Shown: positions 8,174 to 19,166, numbered from the stretch's first letter. The stretch: 64,000 bases of DNA from Saccharomonospora marina XMU15 (GCF_000244955.1 NZ_CM001439.1:3669636-3733635); one strand, 5' to 3'. Notes: generated by a model not told the origin, from the letters alone. Translations and numbers: made by a program.

Positions 8174-8587
8174 TCACCGCGGCTCATCGCCGGGACGGGT
8201 GCCGTCCGGGCCGATCAGCACCTCACCTGCCGGTGACCGAACGGTGTAGTGGATCGTCTGAGCCACCACGCGCCCGTCGGCGATGAAGAAGGAGTCCGCT
8301 CCGTCGTCCACCACCGCGTCACCCGAATCGGCGGACCACTCCAGGTAGGCGATGTTGCCCTCGACCAGCTGGACACGGTAGGTCCAGCGGCCGGTGGGCA
8401 GTTCTTCGGCCAGCATCCGCGCCAGCCTGCGCAGCCCCTCGTGTCCGTGGAACACGCCGCGCCCGGTCAGCGCCACGCAGTCCGGCGCGAAGTTCCGCGC
8501 GATGTCCTGCTCGAAGTCACGTTGTTGCGCGAGCCGCAGATGATCTTCGAAAACCTCACGGGGAGAGCGGGTGGTCGACTCGTCCAC
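8174..8587 (-). CDS. SnoaL/NTF2-like protein
   Basis: A 137-residue protein with the nuclear-transport-factor-2 fold pattern: an N-terminal helix pair (FEDHLRLAQQRDFEQDIARNF), the FAPDCVALTGRGVFHGHEGL turn, and alternating strands including YLEWSAD. The GTG start at 8585-8587 is supported by a strong GGAGGGAGG site a few bases upstream. It stands alone on the minus strand between the AlkZ-like gene and the dioxygenase-like gene. SnoaL-like proteins include small hydrolases, isomerases and stress proteins that bind hydrophobic ligands; the exact substrate cannot be told. No membrane or export signals are seen. Confidence 0.8.
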   Translation of the reverse strand: MDESTTRSPREVFEDHLRLAQQRDFEQDIARNFAPDCVALTGRGVFHGHEGLRRLARMLAEELPTGRWTYRVQLVEGNIAYLEWSADSGDAVVDDGADSFFIADGRVVAQTIHYTVRSPAGEVLIGPDGTRPGDEPR

Positions 8588-8682
8588 GTGTGACCTCCCT
8601 CCTTGCCACAGCCTGCGGAGGCGGGCGTTGTCCCACGTCAACGGTAGCGGGCCTGCAGGCCGTGACCGAGTCGGCGTTGCGG

Positions 8683-9660
8683 TCAGACGTTCGCCCGCCG
8701 ACCGAGTTCGGGGTTGTTCTCGCTGGGTAGCGACAGCTTGGGAAGGGTCGCCTCGAGCTGTTCCCGGCTTGGTTCCAGCCACGGCGGCAGCTTCAGCGCC
8801 CTGCCCAGCTCGAGCAGCGGCTCGTCGACGGCGAATCCGGGCTGGTCGGTGGCGATCTCCAGCAGCGTGCCGCCGGGCTCGCGGAAGTAGATGGAGCGGA
8901 AGTACTGCCGGTCCAGCACGGAGGTGACCTTCGCGCCACGCTCGACGAGTTCGTCGCGCCAGCGAAGCTGTGTCGGTTCGTCGGGCGCCCGCCACGCGAC
9001 GTGGTGGACGGTGCCACCGGCCACCAACCCGCGCCGTGCCGTACGGTCCACCAGCACGTCCACGAGCGCGCCCGGCTCGCCCGAGCCCGCGGCGAACCGC
9101 AGCCGGTTTCCCTGGCTGCTCTCGGCGTGCAGGCCCAGCTCCGCCATCATCGCCACGGTGCCCTCCTCGTCCGCGGTGGACAGCGTCACCGAATGCAGGC
9201 CGCGGATGCCGTGTTCGGCAGGAACGAGCCCGTTGTCCCACGCCGCCCGCGGGTCGCCCTGCGGGTGGGCCACCAGCGCCAGTTCGAGCCCGTCGGGATC
9301 GTGGAAGGTCAGCGCCGCCTCACCGTCGCGCTCGGCGACCTCGCTGACGTCGACGCCGAGTTGGCGCAGATGTTGCCGCCACCAGCCGATCGACGCCGCG
9401 GGCACCGAGAACGCCGTGGTGGTGGCCTGGCCAACTCCGCGCCTGCCGGGCGCCACGGTGCCGAACGGGAAGAACGTCAGCAGCGTGCCGGGCCGCCCCT
9501 GCTCGTCGCCGTAGTAGAGGTGGTAGATGTCGGGCGCGTCGAAGTTCACGGTGGTCTTGACCAGGCGAAGCCCCAGCGTGCGCAGGTAGAAGTCCGCGTT
9601 CGCCTGTGGGTCGCCCGCGATCGCCGTGACATGGTGCAAACCGCTGGTCGCCAGCGTCAT
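8683..9660 (-). CDS. Ring-cleaving dioxygenase-like VOC protein (MhqO/MhqA family)
   Basis: A 325-residue protein made of two vicinal-oxygen-chelate modules. The first begins GLHHVTAIAGDPQANADFY and the second GLHSVTLSTADEEG; metal-ligand candidates are the His in LHHVTA, the His in TVHHVAWR and the Glu in GTLLEIATD. The length and the SIYFREPGG-LLEIATD ending are typical of the MhqO/MhqA group that detoxifies quinones and hydroquinones in Firmicutes and Actinobacteria. The neighbouring genes are a YceI protein and a divergent MarR regulator, the usual company for quinone/electrophile-responsive genes. It is probably cytoplasmic. The specific substrate is inferred, not shown. Confidence 0.85.
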   Translation of the reverse strand: MTLATSGLHHVTAIAGDPQANADFYLRTLGLRLVKTTVNFDAPDIYHLYYGDEQGRPGTLLTFFPFGTVAPGRRGVGQATTTAFSVPAASIGWWRQHLRQLGVDVSEVAERDGEAALTFHDPDGLELALVAHPQGDPRAAWDNGLVPAEHGIRGLHSVTLSTADEEGTVAMMAELGLHAESSQGNRLRFAAGSGEPGALVDVLVDRTARRGLVAGGTVHHVAWRAPDEPTQLRWRDELVERGAKVTSVLDRQYFRSIYFREPGGTLLEIATDQPGFAVDEPLLELGRALKLPPWLEPSREQLEATLPKLSLPSENNPELGRRANV

Positions 9661-9690
9661 GGATTCCTCCTCGAAGAGCGGCGGGGCAGG

Positions 9691-10248
9691 TCAGCTCTGC
9701 TTGACGGCCGAGATCTCGAACTCGAGTACGACCTTGTCGCTGACGAGTACGCCACCGGTCTCCAGCGCGGCGTTCCAGGTCACACCGAAATCCTTGCGGT
9801 TGATGGTCGTGGAGCCCTCGAAACCGATGCGGCTGTTGCCGAACGGGTCCACGGCCTGTCCCTCGAAGCTGAGCGGGATGGTCACCGGGCGGGTCACGCC
9901 TTTGACGGTCAGCTCACCGGCGACGTCGAAGGCGTCCTCGCCCGTCCGAATGATCTCGGTGGAGCGGAACGTGATCTCCGGGTGCTCGGCCATGGCCAGG
10001 AAGTCGTTGCTGCGCAGGTGTTCGTCCCGGTCGGCGTTGCGCGTGTCGATGCTGGCCGCCTTGATGGTGAGTTCGGCCGAGGAGTTGGCGGGGTTCTCGC
10101 CGTCCAACCGGGCGCTGCCCTCGAACTCGTTGAACGCGCCGCGCACCTTGGTGACCATGGCGTGTCGGGCCACGAAGCCGAAGCGGCTGTGGGCCGGGTC
10201 GATCACGTAGTCGCCGGTGAGGGTCCGGTAGTCGGTCGCGGTGGTCAT
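9691..10248 (-). CDS. YceI-family protein
   Basis: A 185-residue YceI lipocalin-like protein without a signal peptide. It opens with DYVIDPAHSRFGFVARHAMV, the diagnostic strand of the family, and continues with KVRGAFNEFEG, a D-x-R-N-A-DRDEHL segment, FRSTEI, GELTVKGVTRPVTIPL and a C-terminal VLEFEISAVKQ. YceI proteins bind polyisoprenoid or quinone-like lipids in a beta-barrel. The ATG at 10246-10248 is preceded by GGAGG eight bases upstream, so it is preferred to an ATG ten codons earlier. It diverges from the marR gene at 10335 and the intergenic region contains an inverted repeat. Cytoplasmic YceI proteins paired with MarR are common in actinobacteria. Confidence 0.9.
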   Translation of the reverse strand: MTTATDYRTLTGDYVIDPAHSRFGFVARHAMVTKVRGAFNEFEGSARLDGENPANSSAELTIKAASIDTRNADRDEHLRSNDFLAMAEHPEITFRSTEIIRTGEDAFDVAGELTVKGVTRPVTIPLSFEGQAVDPFGNSRIGFEGSTTINRKDFGVTWNAALETGGVLVSDKVVLEFEISAVKQS

Positions 10249-10263
10249 CTGACTGCCTCCAGG

Positions 10264-10315
10264 TAGTTGACGTATCACGCTTATGGTGTCCTCAACATGT
10301 ATGACGTGTCAACTA
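10264..10315. promoter_or_regulatory. Imperfect inverted repeat between yceI and marR
   Basis: TAGTTGACGTATCA (10264-10277) and TGACGTGTCAACTA (10302-10315) are near-perfect reverse complements (three mismatched positions) in the 86-bp divergent intergenic region. The AGTTGAC/GTCAACT arms are typical of MarR-bound operators controlling both directions. Binding by the adjacent MarR protein is inferred. Confidence 0.55.
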
Positions 10316-10334
10316 TTCCGTTAGACTGGCGGAT

Positions 10335-10811
10335 GTGACGAGATGGCTCACCGACGAGGAGCAACGTGCCTGGCGGCGCTACCTGGACATGAACGCCAAA
10401 CTCACCGCCCGCCTGCACCGTCGGCTGCAAACCGACTCCGGCCTCTCGCTGGCCGACTTCGACGTACTCGTCCAGCTCACCGACCGCGCGGTGCCGCGCA
10501 TGCGCGTCGGTGAACTGGCCGAGGCACTGCAGTGGGAAAGGAGCAGGCTGTCCCACCACCTGGCCCGGATGCAAAAGCGCGGGCTCGTCAGCAGGCAGGA
10601 CTGCCCCGAGGACGCCCGAGGCGCGTTCGTCCTCCTCACGGACAAGGGCAGGCATGCCATCGAACAGGCCGCACCCGCCCACGTCGAGGCCGTCCGCGAC
10701 CTCGTCTTCGACCACCTCAGCAAAGCCGAGGTCGCGACGCTGGCCGGGATCAGCGAACGCGTGCTCGGCCGGTTGAATCGGTCGGACGGCGAGGAGTCCA
10801 CCCCTGGCTGA
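10335..10811 (+). CDS. MarR-family transcriptional regulator
   Basis: A 158-residue MarR protein. Helices suited to dimerisation flank a central winged helix: MRVGELAEALQWERSRLSHHLARMQKRGLV is the helix-turn-helix, followed by the wing RQDCPEDARGAFVLLTDKG. The C-terminal helix ends in a Glu/Ser-rich tail. The start is GTG at 10335. It diverges from the yceI gene over a short intergenic region with an inverted repeat, so autoregulation and control of yceI (and perhaps the dioxygenase-like gene behind it) are likely. MarR proteins near YceI and VOC genes commonly sense phenolics or quinones. No redox-active Cys pair is seen: the only Cys lies in the wing (QDCPEDA). Confidence 0.9.
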   Translation: MTRWLTDEEQRAWRRYLDMNAKLTARLHRRLQTDSGLSLADFDVLVQLTDRAVPRMRVGELAEALQWERSRLSHHLARMQKRGLVSRQDCPEDARGAFVLLTDKGRHAIEQAAPAHVEAVRDLVFDHLSKAEVATLAGISERVLGRLNRSDGEESTPG

Positions 10812-11024
10812 GCAGGTCAGTTCGGTCACGGGTGTCGAGCGGCCGTCCGAGCAGGGCGGCGAGCCTGTCAAGTGGCGCTGGCATCGGGCCGACCTCGGCA
10901 CTGCTACCGCATACCTGGTTCCTCCACGACGACCTGCACCGTCACTTCCTGCCGCGCGAAAACCGATCGCCTCGATCGAATGCATCGCTTCTCGACATGT
11001 CGCTACCGCCTCTAGCGTGGACTC

Positions 11025-11876
11025 ATGACCGTGCCCCGCAGCGGCGAGAAGTTGCTCGACCTCAACGGCGTCGAGTTGTGCGTCGAAACCTTCGGCCGAC
11101 CCGACAACCCGGCCGTGCTGCTGGTGGCGGGCGCCTCGGCCTCGATGCTGTGGTGGGAGGCCGAGCTGTGCGAACGGATCGCTTCGCGCGAACGCTTCGT
11201 GATCCGCTACGACCACCGCGACACCGGTAGGTCCACCAGCTACCCGCCCGGGCGGCCCGGCTACACGCTCACCGACCTGACCTGCGACGCGCTGGGCATT
11301 CTCTCCGCGTTCGGTGTGCAGTGCGGACACCTCGTTTGCCAGTCGATGTTCGGCGGCATCGGGCTCATCGCCGGGGTGGACCACCCCGACCGGGTCGCCT
11401 CGCTCACGTTCGTGAGCACCTCTACCGGCCAACCCGGCCTGCCACCACCGGCGGGCGGGTTGACTCCGAACACCGAACCGGATTTCGACGATGCCGCCGC
11501 GGTGGTGGACTTCGTTGTCGCTTCCGCCAAGGCGTGCTCGGGCGGTTCACCCCACTTCGACGAGCGTGCCACGCGTGCACTCGTCGAACGAGACCTGGCG
11601 CGTGCGTGCGATATCGCGGCCACGCTGACCAACCACTACGCCATCAACCACGAGGCGCCGAAGCACGGGGGTTTCGCCGACGTCACCGCGCCGACGCTGG
11701 TGGTGCACGGAGACCTGGACCCGGTGCTTCCGCTGCCGCACGGCGAGGCGCTGCGCGACGCGGTCGCGGGCGCGAAACTGCTGGTACTGCAGGGCGCGGG
11801 GCACGACGTGCCGAGGCCGCTGTGGGACGAGTTCGTCCCGGCGCTGGTCCGGCACACCGGAGGTGACCGGCGATGA
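11025..11876 (+). CDS. Alpha/beta hydrolase with an unusual nucleophile elbow
   Basis: A 283-residue alpha/beta hydrolase resembling RdmC/aclacinomycin methylesterase-type proteins. An oxyanion-type segment (LLVAGASASMLWWE), the RYDHRDTGRST turn, a late Asp in HGDLDPVLP and the His in GAGHDVPRP are all present. The nucleophile elbow, however, reads VCQSMFGG instead of G-x-S-x-G: Ser is kept, but Cys replaces the first Gly and Phe sits at the last position, so activity may be altered. The start ATG at 11025 begins directly before the conserved opening. It overlaps by four bases the start of a broken methyltransferase gene, suggesting the two were once an operon. Cytoplasmic. Confidence 0.85.
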   Translation: MTVPRSGEKLLDLNGVELCVETFGRPDNPAVLLVAGASASMLWWEAELCERIASRERFVIRYDHRDTGRSTSYPPGRPGYTLTDLTCDALGILSAFGVQCGHLVCQSMFGGIGLIAGVDHPDRVASLTFVSTSTGQPGLPPPAGGLTPNTEPDFDDAAAVVDFVVASAKACSGGSPHFDERATRALVERDLARACDIAATLTNHYAINHEAPKHGGFADVTAPTLVVHGDLDPVLPLPHGEALRDAVAGAKLLVLQGAGHDVPRPLWDEFVPALVRHTGGDRR

Positions 11877-12530
11877 CCGGGACCGGCGAGATCTTCGACT
11901 ACGACGCCGAGTTGCGGCGGCACAACGAGCGGCTGCGCGCGGATGCTCGACCACGCCCGTCGGCTCGGTGCCGCCGAGAACCTGCGCAACGTCAGCTACC
12001 TTCGAGCCGACGCCCAGGCCCACCGGTTCACACCCGGCCACTTCGACAGCTGTATCAGCCGGTTCGGCACGATGTTCTTCACCGACCCGGTCGCTTCGTT
12101 CAGCAACATCGCGCGTGCGCTGCGCCCCGCGGCACGCCTGGTTGTGCTGGTCTGGCAGAGCCGCGAGCGAAACGAGTGGTCCAAGGAAATCGGCCGGGCA
12201 TTCGCCGGTACCGCCGCATCGCCCGGTTCCGCCGCGGGCCGGACCCCGTTCGCTCGCCGATCCGGACACCACGAAAGACTTCCTGGCGGCAGCGGGCTTC
12301 GCGGAAAACAACTTCACCGAGCGGCACGAGCCTGTCTACTACGGCACTTACCGCGGCACCGCCTACCACAACGTGCTGCGGTTACCGGCAGAACCATTGT
12401 CCACAATGGCATCTGATTCGGCTGATCAGGTAGGCGGCCGACTCCGCGCCGCACTGGCGGCGCACGACTGCGGTGACGGTGTGTACTTCGACTCCCGAGC
12501 CTGGCTCATCACTACTCGCCACCGCCGCCG
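11873..12530 (+). pseudogene. Broken class I SAM-dependent methyltransferase
   Basis: Three pieces of one methyltransferase lie in different frames. A start (MTGTGEIFDYDAELRRHNERL) overlaps the hydrolase stop. From about 11943 a second frame encodes MLDHARRLGAAENLRNVSYL through SRFGTMFFTDPVASFSNIARALRP and LVVLVWQSRERNEW. From about 12250 a third frame gives ADPDTTKDFLAAAGFAENNF to DSRAWLITT. The first SAM-binding motif (a D-x-G-x-G loop) is missing entirely, so a deletion of roughly 70-80 codons accompanies the frameshift, and a second frameshift follows. The recognisable motifs match ubiquinone/menaquinone-type methyltransferases. The gene cannot make a working enzyme. Confidence 0.8.
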
Positions 12531-12552
12531 CAGCGCCGATCGGCGAGCGGAC

Positions 12553-13116
12553 TCAGGAGCGGCCGCCTGCACGGAGTCTCCCCCACGGCTTGTAGACGGC
12601 CAGGACGACTGCGACGAGCAAGCCTGACAGTGAGACGATCGGCGGAAACAGCAACTCGGTGACCGGGAAGGTCGGCTGGCCAGCCGTGAGGTCGCGACCG
12701 TACTCCGCCGCTTCCAGCACAGGCGGCCGCAACGCCAGTGGAACCAGCGCCACGAAGACGACGTTGATGACCAGCTTCACGGCCACCCACCAGTAGCGGA
12801 CCAGGCCGTACTTGGTACCCAGTCCCAATGTCACGCCGCTTGCCAGACAGACCAGGCCGGCGAGGAACAGTGGCCAGACAGTGAACGTCAGCACCCGGTA
12901 GGAGGACGTGGCTGTGTCAACGTCGTCGGTGACCAGCGCGGTGAAGACCAAGATCGCCAACACCACGTCGATACCGATCCATGCTCCGGCCGAGACGATG
13001 TGCACGACCAGCACACCTTTGCGCGACCGACGTCCCAGCCGCCACCCGCGTCGCCCGGCATCGCGCCGACCGGGCGATGCGCCGTTGCGCTCGCGAAGTT
13101 TGCCTCGGACGTTCAC
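12553..13116 (-). CDS. DUF2269-type integral membrane protein
   Basis: A 187-residue protein with four predicted membrane helices: about residues 35-60 (VLVVHIVSAGAWIGIDVVLAI), 75-100 (VLTFTVWPLFLAGLVCLASGV), 110-135 and 160-180. The first helix carries HIVSAGAWIG, a motif of small DUF2269-like cytochrome-b-like membrane proteins. The N-terminus is basic (RRSRKG). GTG at 13114-13116 is preferred because GAGGAGG lies about six bases upstream. It converges on the broken methyltransferase. Its function is unknown; the His in helix 1 could bind haem but this is a guess. Confidence 0.75.
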   Translation of the reverse strand: MNVRGKLRERNGASPGRRDAGRRGWRLGRRSRKGVLVVHIVSAGAWIGIDVVLAILVFTALVTDDVDTATSSYRVLTFTVWPLFLAGLVCLASGVTLGLGTKYGLVRYWWVAVKLVINVVFVALVPLALRPPVLEAAEYGRDLTAGQPTFPVTELLFPPIVSLSGLLVAVVLAVYKPWGRLRAGGRS

Positions 13117-13519
13117 GGTTGCCTCCTCAACGCGACCGGGGCGACGCCCGGCGTGTCGACGGTGCCCTCCGTCCAGGGCTCGGCACTGACGCCCACCACG
13201 TGCCTGCCCACCCACTCGACGGCGCGAGCCGACCGTCCGAGTTGGGCGCCGAACGCAGCTGGTCCTGCCGCCGCGAGTCGTCGCTGCTGTTGAAACTGAT
13301 ACGCACTTTCCCCGCTCCTGCGCTGTCGGCGGTCGCCGGAACGCGAACCGAACGTTCACCGTGACCCACGGTGAACCGCGGAAAGCCCGGTACTACCGGC
13401 AGCCAACTGACGCCGCCAACCTGGATACCGGCGGATCCGGACCTCGGAGACAACGTTAGGTTACGAATGATTAGGCGTCAATCAGTTAGTCGCCGAATTG
13501 TTCCTGATACGCTCCTGCC
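13117..13519. other. Intergenic region with a possible decayed reading frame
   Basis: About 400 bases separate the DUF2269 gene from the divergent marR. On the minus strand a protein-like stretch (13300-13453, containing PGFPRFTVGHGERSVRV) appears to continue in another frame (13125-13300, containing ARAVEWVGRHVVGVSAEPW), hinting at a frameshifted remnant I cannot identify. Near 13460-13500 the AT-richer sequence with GATTAGGCG...CGCCGAATT half-sites probably holds the marR promoter and operator. Confidence 0.35.
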
Positions 13520-13951
13520 ATGCCGCCTCCACCGGCTGGGCCACCGCTCGGACTCAGGCTCGCCAACACCGCCAAGGCAGTCAGTCAGGCCTTCGACGAA
13601 GCGCTCGCCGCAGCGGGCGGTTCACGCCCCAGCTGGTTGGTGCTGATGTCGCTGAAGACTCGGCCGCTGGCCAGTCAACGCGAACTCGCCGCCGCCGTCG
13701 GCATCCAGGGTGCCACCCTGACCCAACACCTCAACAGCATGGAGAGCGACGGGCTCGTGACCCGCCGACGGGACCCCGCCAACCGCAGGGTCCATCTCGT
13801 CGAGCTCACCGAACAGGGTGAAAGGGCGTTTCACCGCATGCGCGAGGCCGCGGTCACCTTCGACCGCAGGTTACGCACGGGGCTCGACCGCGACGACGTC
13901 ACGCAACTGGAGCTCCTGCTCGACCGGCTGCGTGCCAACGTCAATGGCTGA
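13520..13951 (+). CDS. MarR-family transcriptional regulator
   Basis: A 143-residue MarR protein with the classic winged helix: PSWLVLMSLKTRP leads into QRELAAAVGIQGATLTQHLNSMESDGLVTRRRDPANRRVHLVELTEQG. The DPANRR wing is highly typical. C-terminal helices supply dimerisation. The ATG at 13520 is close to the start of the conserved fold. An imperfect palindrome (GATTAGGCG / CGCCGAATT) just upstream suggests autoregulation. The gene is divergent from the DUF2269 membrane gene and is followed by an araC-type gene on the same strand about 100 bases later. The inducer is unknown; no Cys is present, so a simple thiol switch is unlikely. Confidence 0.9.
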   Translation: MPPPPAGPPLGLRLANTAKAVSQAFDEALAAAGGSRPSWLVLMSLKTRPLASQRELAAAVGIQGATLTQHLNSMESDGLVTRRRDPANRRVHLVELTEQGERAFHRMREAAVTFDRRLRTGLDRDDVTQLELLLDRLRANVNG

Positions 13952-14054
13952 AGGGCGCCACCGGCGGCCGGACCCGCGCGACCACATCTCGCGGCCGGAT
14001 CGGATCAGCGAATATGCGCGGCGATGTCGTCCCCGGGACGTAGCATCTCGAACT

Positions 14055-14507
14055 GTGAGCAGCAGACCCTCCCCCACAGCGCAGCACCTGCGCGACCTGG
14101 CGCGGTTGCGCCGGGTCCGCGACCGCATCGACCGGGAGTACGCGCGGCCGCTGGACGTCGAGGCACTCGCCCGCGGCGTCAACATGTCGGCGGGACACCT
14201 CAGCCGCCAGTTCCGACAGGCCTACGGCGAGTCGCCCTACTCCTACCTCATGACCCGGCGCATCGAGCGGGCGATGGCGCTGCTGCGTCGCGGCGACCTC
14301 AGCGTCACCGAGGTCTGCTTCGAGGTCGGTTGCTCCTCGCTGGGCACCTTCAGCACCCGCTTCACCGAACTGGTCGGCGTGCCGCCCAGCACCTACCGGC
14401 GCGGCGCGGCGAACGACATGGCAGGCGTGCCGTCGTGCGTCACCAAACAGGTCACGCGACCGGTCAGGAATCAAGAAGCGCCGCTCAACCGGCCACAACT
14501 AGCGTGA
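14055..14507 (+). CDS. AraC-family transcriptional regulator (short form)
   Basis: A 150-residue protein consisting almost only of the AraC DNA-binding domain. Two helix-turn-helix motifs are visible: LARGVNMSAGHLSRQFRQAY and VTEVCFEVGCSSLGTFSTRF, followed by the VGVPPSTYRR ending typical of the family. No separate ligand-binding domain is present, unlike full-length AraC proteins. The GTG start at 14055 is followed by a short linker, then a helix (RDRIDREYARPLDVEAL). Its stop overlaps a possible GTG start of the next gene (a VOC protein), so both are probably co-transcribed; short AraC genes are often paired with VOC genes that they control. Confidence 0.88.
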   Translation: MSSRPSPTAQHLRDLARLRRVRDRIDREYARPLDVEALARGVNMSAGHLSRQFRQAYGESPYSYLMTRRIERAMALLRRGDLSVTEVCFEVGCSSLGTFSTRFTELVGVPPSTYRRGAANDMAGVPSCVTKQVTRPVRNQEAPLNRPQLA

Positions 14508-14512
14508 CCGGC

Positions 14513-14920
14513 ATGGACATCAGCATTCACTACGCCTTCCTGCCACATGACAACCCGGACGCCGCACTGGGGTTCTACCGCGACACGCTCGGTTTCGAGG
14601 TACGCAACGACGTCGGGTACCAGGGGATGCGCTGGATCACGGTGGGGCCCCCGGGCCAGGCGACGGCCATCGTGCTGCACCCGCCCGCCGCGGACCCCGG
14701 TGTCACCGACGAGGAGCGACGCGTCATCACGGAGATGATGGCCAAGGGCACCTACGGCGCGATCGCGCTGGCCACCAAGAATCTCGACGCGGTGTTCGAC
14801 CGGCTACAGGCCAGCGGCGCCGAGGTCGTGCAGGAGCCGACCGACCAGCCGTACGGAGTGCGCGACTGCGCCTTCCGCGACCCCTCGGGCAACATGGTCC
14901 GCATCAACGAACTGAGCTGA
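14513..14920 (+). CDS. VOC-family (glyoxalase/bleomycin-resistance-like) protein
   Basis: A 135-residue single VOC protein. The fold shows as FLPHDNPDAALGFYRDTLGFEV at the N-terminus, MRWITVGPPG, then a helix pair and the second half ALATKNLDAVFDRLQASGAEVVQEP...CAFRDPSGNMVRINE. The ending with Asp-Pro-Ser-Gly-Asn is typical. It lies directly behind the araC-type gene; a GTG at 14504 overlapping that gene's stop (GTGA) is an alternative start, but the ATG at 14513 begins the conserved strand. Proteins of this group bind or modify small toxic molecules; whether it is an enzyme or an antibiotic-binding protein is unknown. Confidence 0.85.
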   Translation: MDISIHYAFLPHDNPDAALGFYRDTLGFEVRNDVGYQGMRWITVGPPGQATAIVLHPPAADPGVTDEERRVITEMMAKGTYGAIALATKNLDAVFDRLQASGAEVVQEPTDQPYGVRDCAFRDPSGNMVRINELS

Positions 14921-14989
14921 ACGCCGCGGGTGGCAGTCGTCGGCGCGACCGCGCCGGCGGCGGTCCCCCTTCGACAACCGGAGACCACG

Positions 14990-17364
<2,375 letters not shown>

Positions 17365-17380
<16 letters not shown>

Positions 17381-18804
17381 CCCGGTGCCCGCTGCCCGCG
17401 GGTCACTCGGACACGTAGCAGCCTGACGGCGCCGACGCCACCCATGACGACGAGCGCGCCGAGCGTGATCGGCCACGCCCCCTCGCCGAAGGCCAGCGTC
17501 GCGCCGAGTGCGGCGACAAGGCTGCCCATCCCTGCGGCACCGAGCACGCCACGACGCCACCGGCCTCGCCACTCGGCGAGCGCGACGAGTCCGGCGGCGA
17601 CGCAGAGGATCACGATCCCGGCGGCTACGTAACCCGGGTTGGCGCCGAACTCGTGTTCCACGACGTTGTCCGACACGAGGTCGTGAATCACCGCGACGCC
17701 GATGAACGCGAGGAACGCGCCGTAGCCGGGTTGGCCGAGGAAGGTCAGAACGTGGCGGAGCGTGGCGGTGGATCGCGGCCTGGGCCGTTCGGCGGGACCC
17801 GGCGGGGTGCCGGGAACCGCCGCGGGCCCGAACGCGTTCAGCAGGCTGCCCGGGTCGCGCAGCAACGCCTGGTAGGCGTCGGCGCGCTCACGCGGGTTCG
17901 GGCTCTGGGCCAACCGTTGCAGCTCGTCGTCGGGGATCGGCTCCTCGCTCACCCGGGTCCGCGACCCCGGCGCCGGCCGCGGTGGCTCCACCGGCCACGG
18001 TGGCAGCTCGCCGTCGGTAACCGGCTCGCCGTCGACCGTGGTCCCCGCTGTCGGCGGCGGTGCCGCCTGGTGTGGCCGCGCCCGGTTGCGCACCAGTCCG
18101 AGCTGGTCGAGCAACGGGTTCAGCTTGGCCTGCGGCGGGCGAAGTCCCGCGGCTCGAAGCGATCGGCGCAACTGCCGGTGCAACACCGGCAGGGTGAGCA
18201 GGTCGGGCTCGCCCTCGATGCCCTCGCGAAGCAGCGTCAGCAGCCTGCCGGTGTAGGCCGGGTAGCTTTCGCCGTCGAGGATTCTGGACTTGGCCTGCGG
18301 CGGCGCCGAGGTCAGCACGGCTGTGCCCTCGATATCGATCTCGTCGACCAGCGCGGTGGCCGAGGACATGGCCGTGCCCAACGCGCTGCCGGAATAGCAG
18401 CAGTCCAGGATCACGATCTTGGCTCTGGCGTCGCTGTCCAACACGACATCCCGGATGTTGTCGTAGCTGAGACCGCTGAACGCCATGTCGTCGGCGGTGG
18501 TGTCGCCCAGCAACAGGTACAGGTCCGAGCGCCTGCCCAGTTCGCCGTGACCGGCGAAGTAGAGCAGTAACAGGTCCTCCGCCTGGCTCGCCGCCGCCAC
18601 GACCGCGCGACCCGCCTCCTGCCTGCCGACGTGCTCGGGCAGGAGCACGCACCTCTGCGGTTGCAGCGAGCCGTGGACCGGATCGGTGAGCGCCTCCCGC
18701 AGCGCTGCCGCGCCGTCGTGAGCCCCTGGCAGCGAGGGCAGGTGGCGGTAGGCCCCGACGCCGAGCAACACCGCACTGGACCGCTGCGGATCCGGCAGTC
18801 TCAC
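17365..18804 (-). CDS. Caspase-family (C14) protease with C-terminal membrane segments
   Basis: A 479-residue protein with an N-terminal caspase-like domain (about residues 10-240). It opens with AVLLGVGAYRHLPSLPGA, has the catalytic His in LLYFAGHGELG (His86) and the catalytic Cys in VILDCCYSGSALG (Cys136), plus a TSAPPQAKS substrate-pocket strand. A Pro-rich linker follows. The C-terminal part (about 340-470) has four hydrophobic stretches, so it is probably membrane-anchored. The GTG start at 18802-18804 overlaps the stop of the EACC1 gene (GTGA), showing tight coupling. Caspases linked to EACC1 are described as effectors of NTP-dependent biological conflict systems, where they are thought to trigger cell death after sensing invasion. 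Target and activation are not known. Confidence 0.9.
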
Positions 18805-19166
18805 GGGCCGTTCCCACCGGGTTCGAGCAGCCGACGAAGGATCACCTCGACCTCGTCGGCGTCGCGGGCGGTGATGCTGATGGTGCGACCACGCCGGCCG
18901 GTTCGGAGACGCAGCTCGACACCCTCGTGCCGCGGCCGGTTCAGCCACGCCTTCAGCGACTCGGCGAGCACCACCAGCACGCCACCACCACCGCCGACCG
19001 CGACGAGGACCTCCGTCAGCGAGCCCATCTCGCCGGGTTCCGGCGGCTTGCGGACCCGCTGGACCAGACCGCGCAGTTCGGGTTCCTGCCGCAGCCACTG
19101 CCCCAGATCAGCGAGGCCGTCCGGCGCGTCCGCCACGTCGAGCGCCAGACTGACCGACTCCTGCAC
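18801..19166 (-). CDS. Effector-associated constant component EACC1
   Basis: A 121-residue protein matching the EACC1 pattern. An N-terminal strand (ESVSLALDVADAPDGL) is followed by a helix (ADLGQWLRQEPELRGLV), then a Gly-rich hydrophobic stretch (VLVAVGGGGGVLVVLAESLK) that could cross the membrane, and a C-terminal strand pair (VELRLRTGRRGRTISITA) with a final helix ending in EVEVILRRLLEP. The GTG start at 19164-19166 is preceded by AAGGAG. The gene overlaps the caspase gene by four bases. EACC1 is described by comparative genomics as the constant partner of varied effectors (caspases, trypsins and others) in actinobacterial conflict systems; its biochemical role is untested. The assignment rests on motif recognition and the caspase partner. 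Confidence 0.82.
   Translation of the reverse strand: MQESVSLALDVADAPDGLADLGQWLRQEPELRGLVQRVRKPPEPGEMGSLTEVLVAVGGGGGVLVVLAESLKAWLNRPRHEGVELRLRTGRRGRTISITARDADEVEVILRRLLEPGGNGP

Noticed and set aside
13117-13453. Possible complete gene on the minus strand upstream of the DUF2269 gene
   Set aside because: Protein-like stretches lie in two different frames with no shared start or ribosome site; kept only as a possible remnant.
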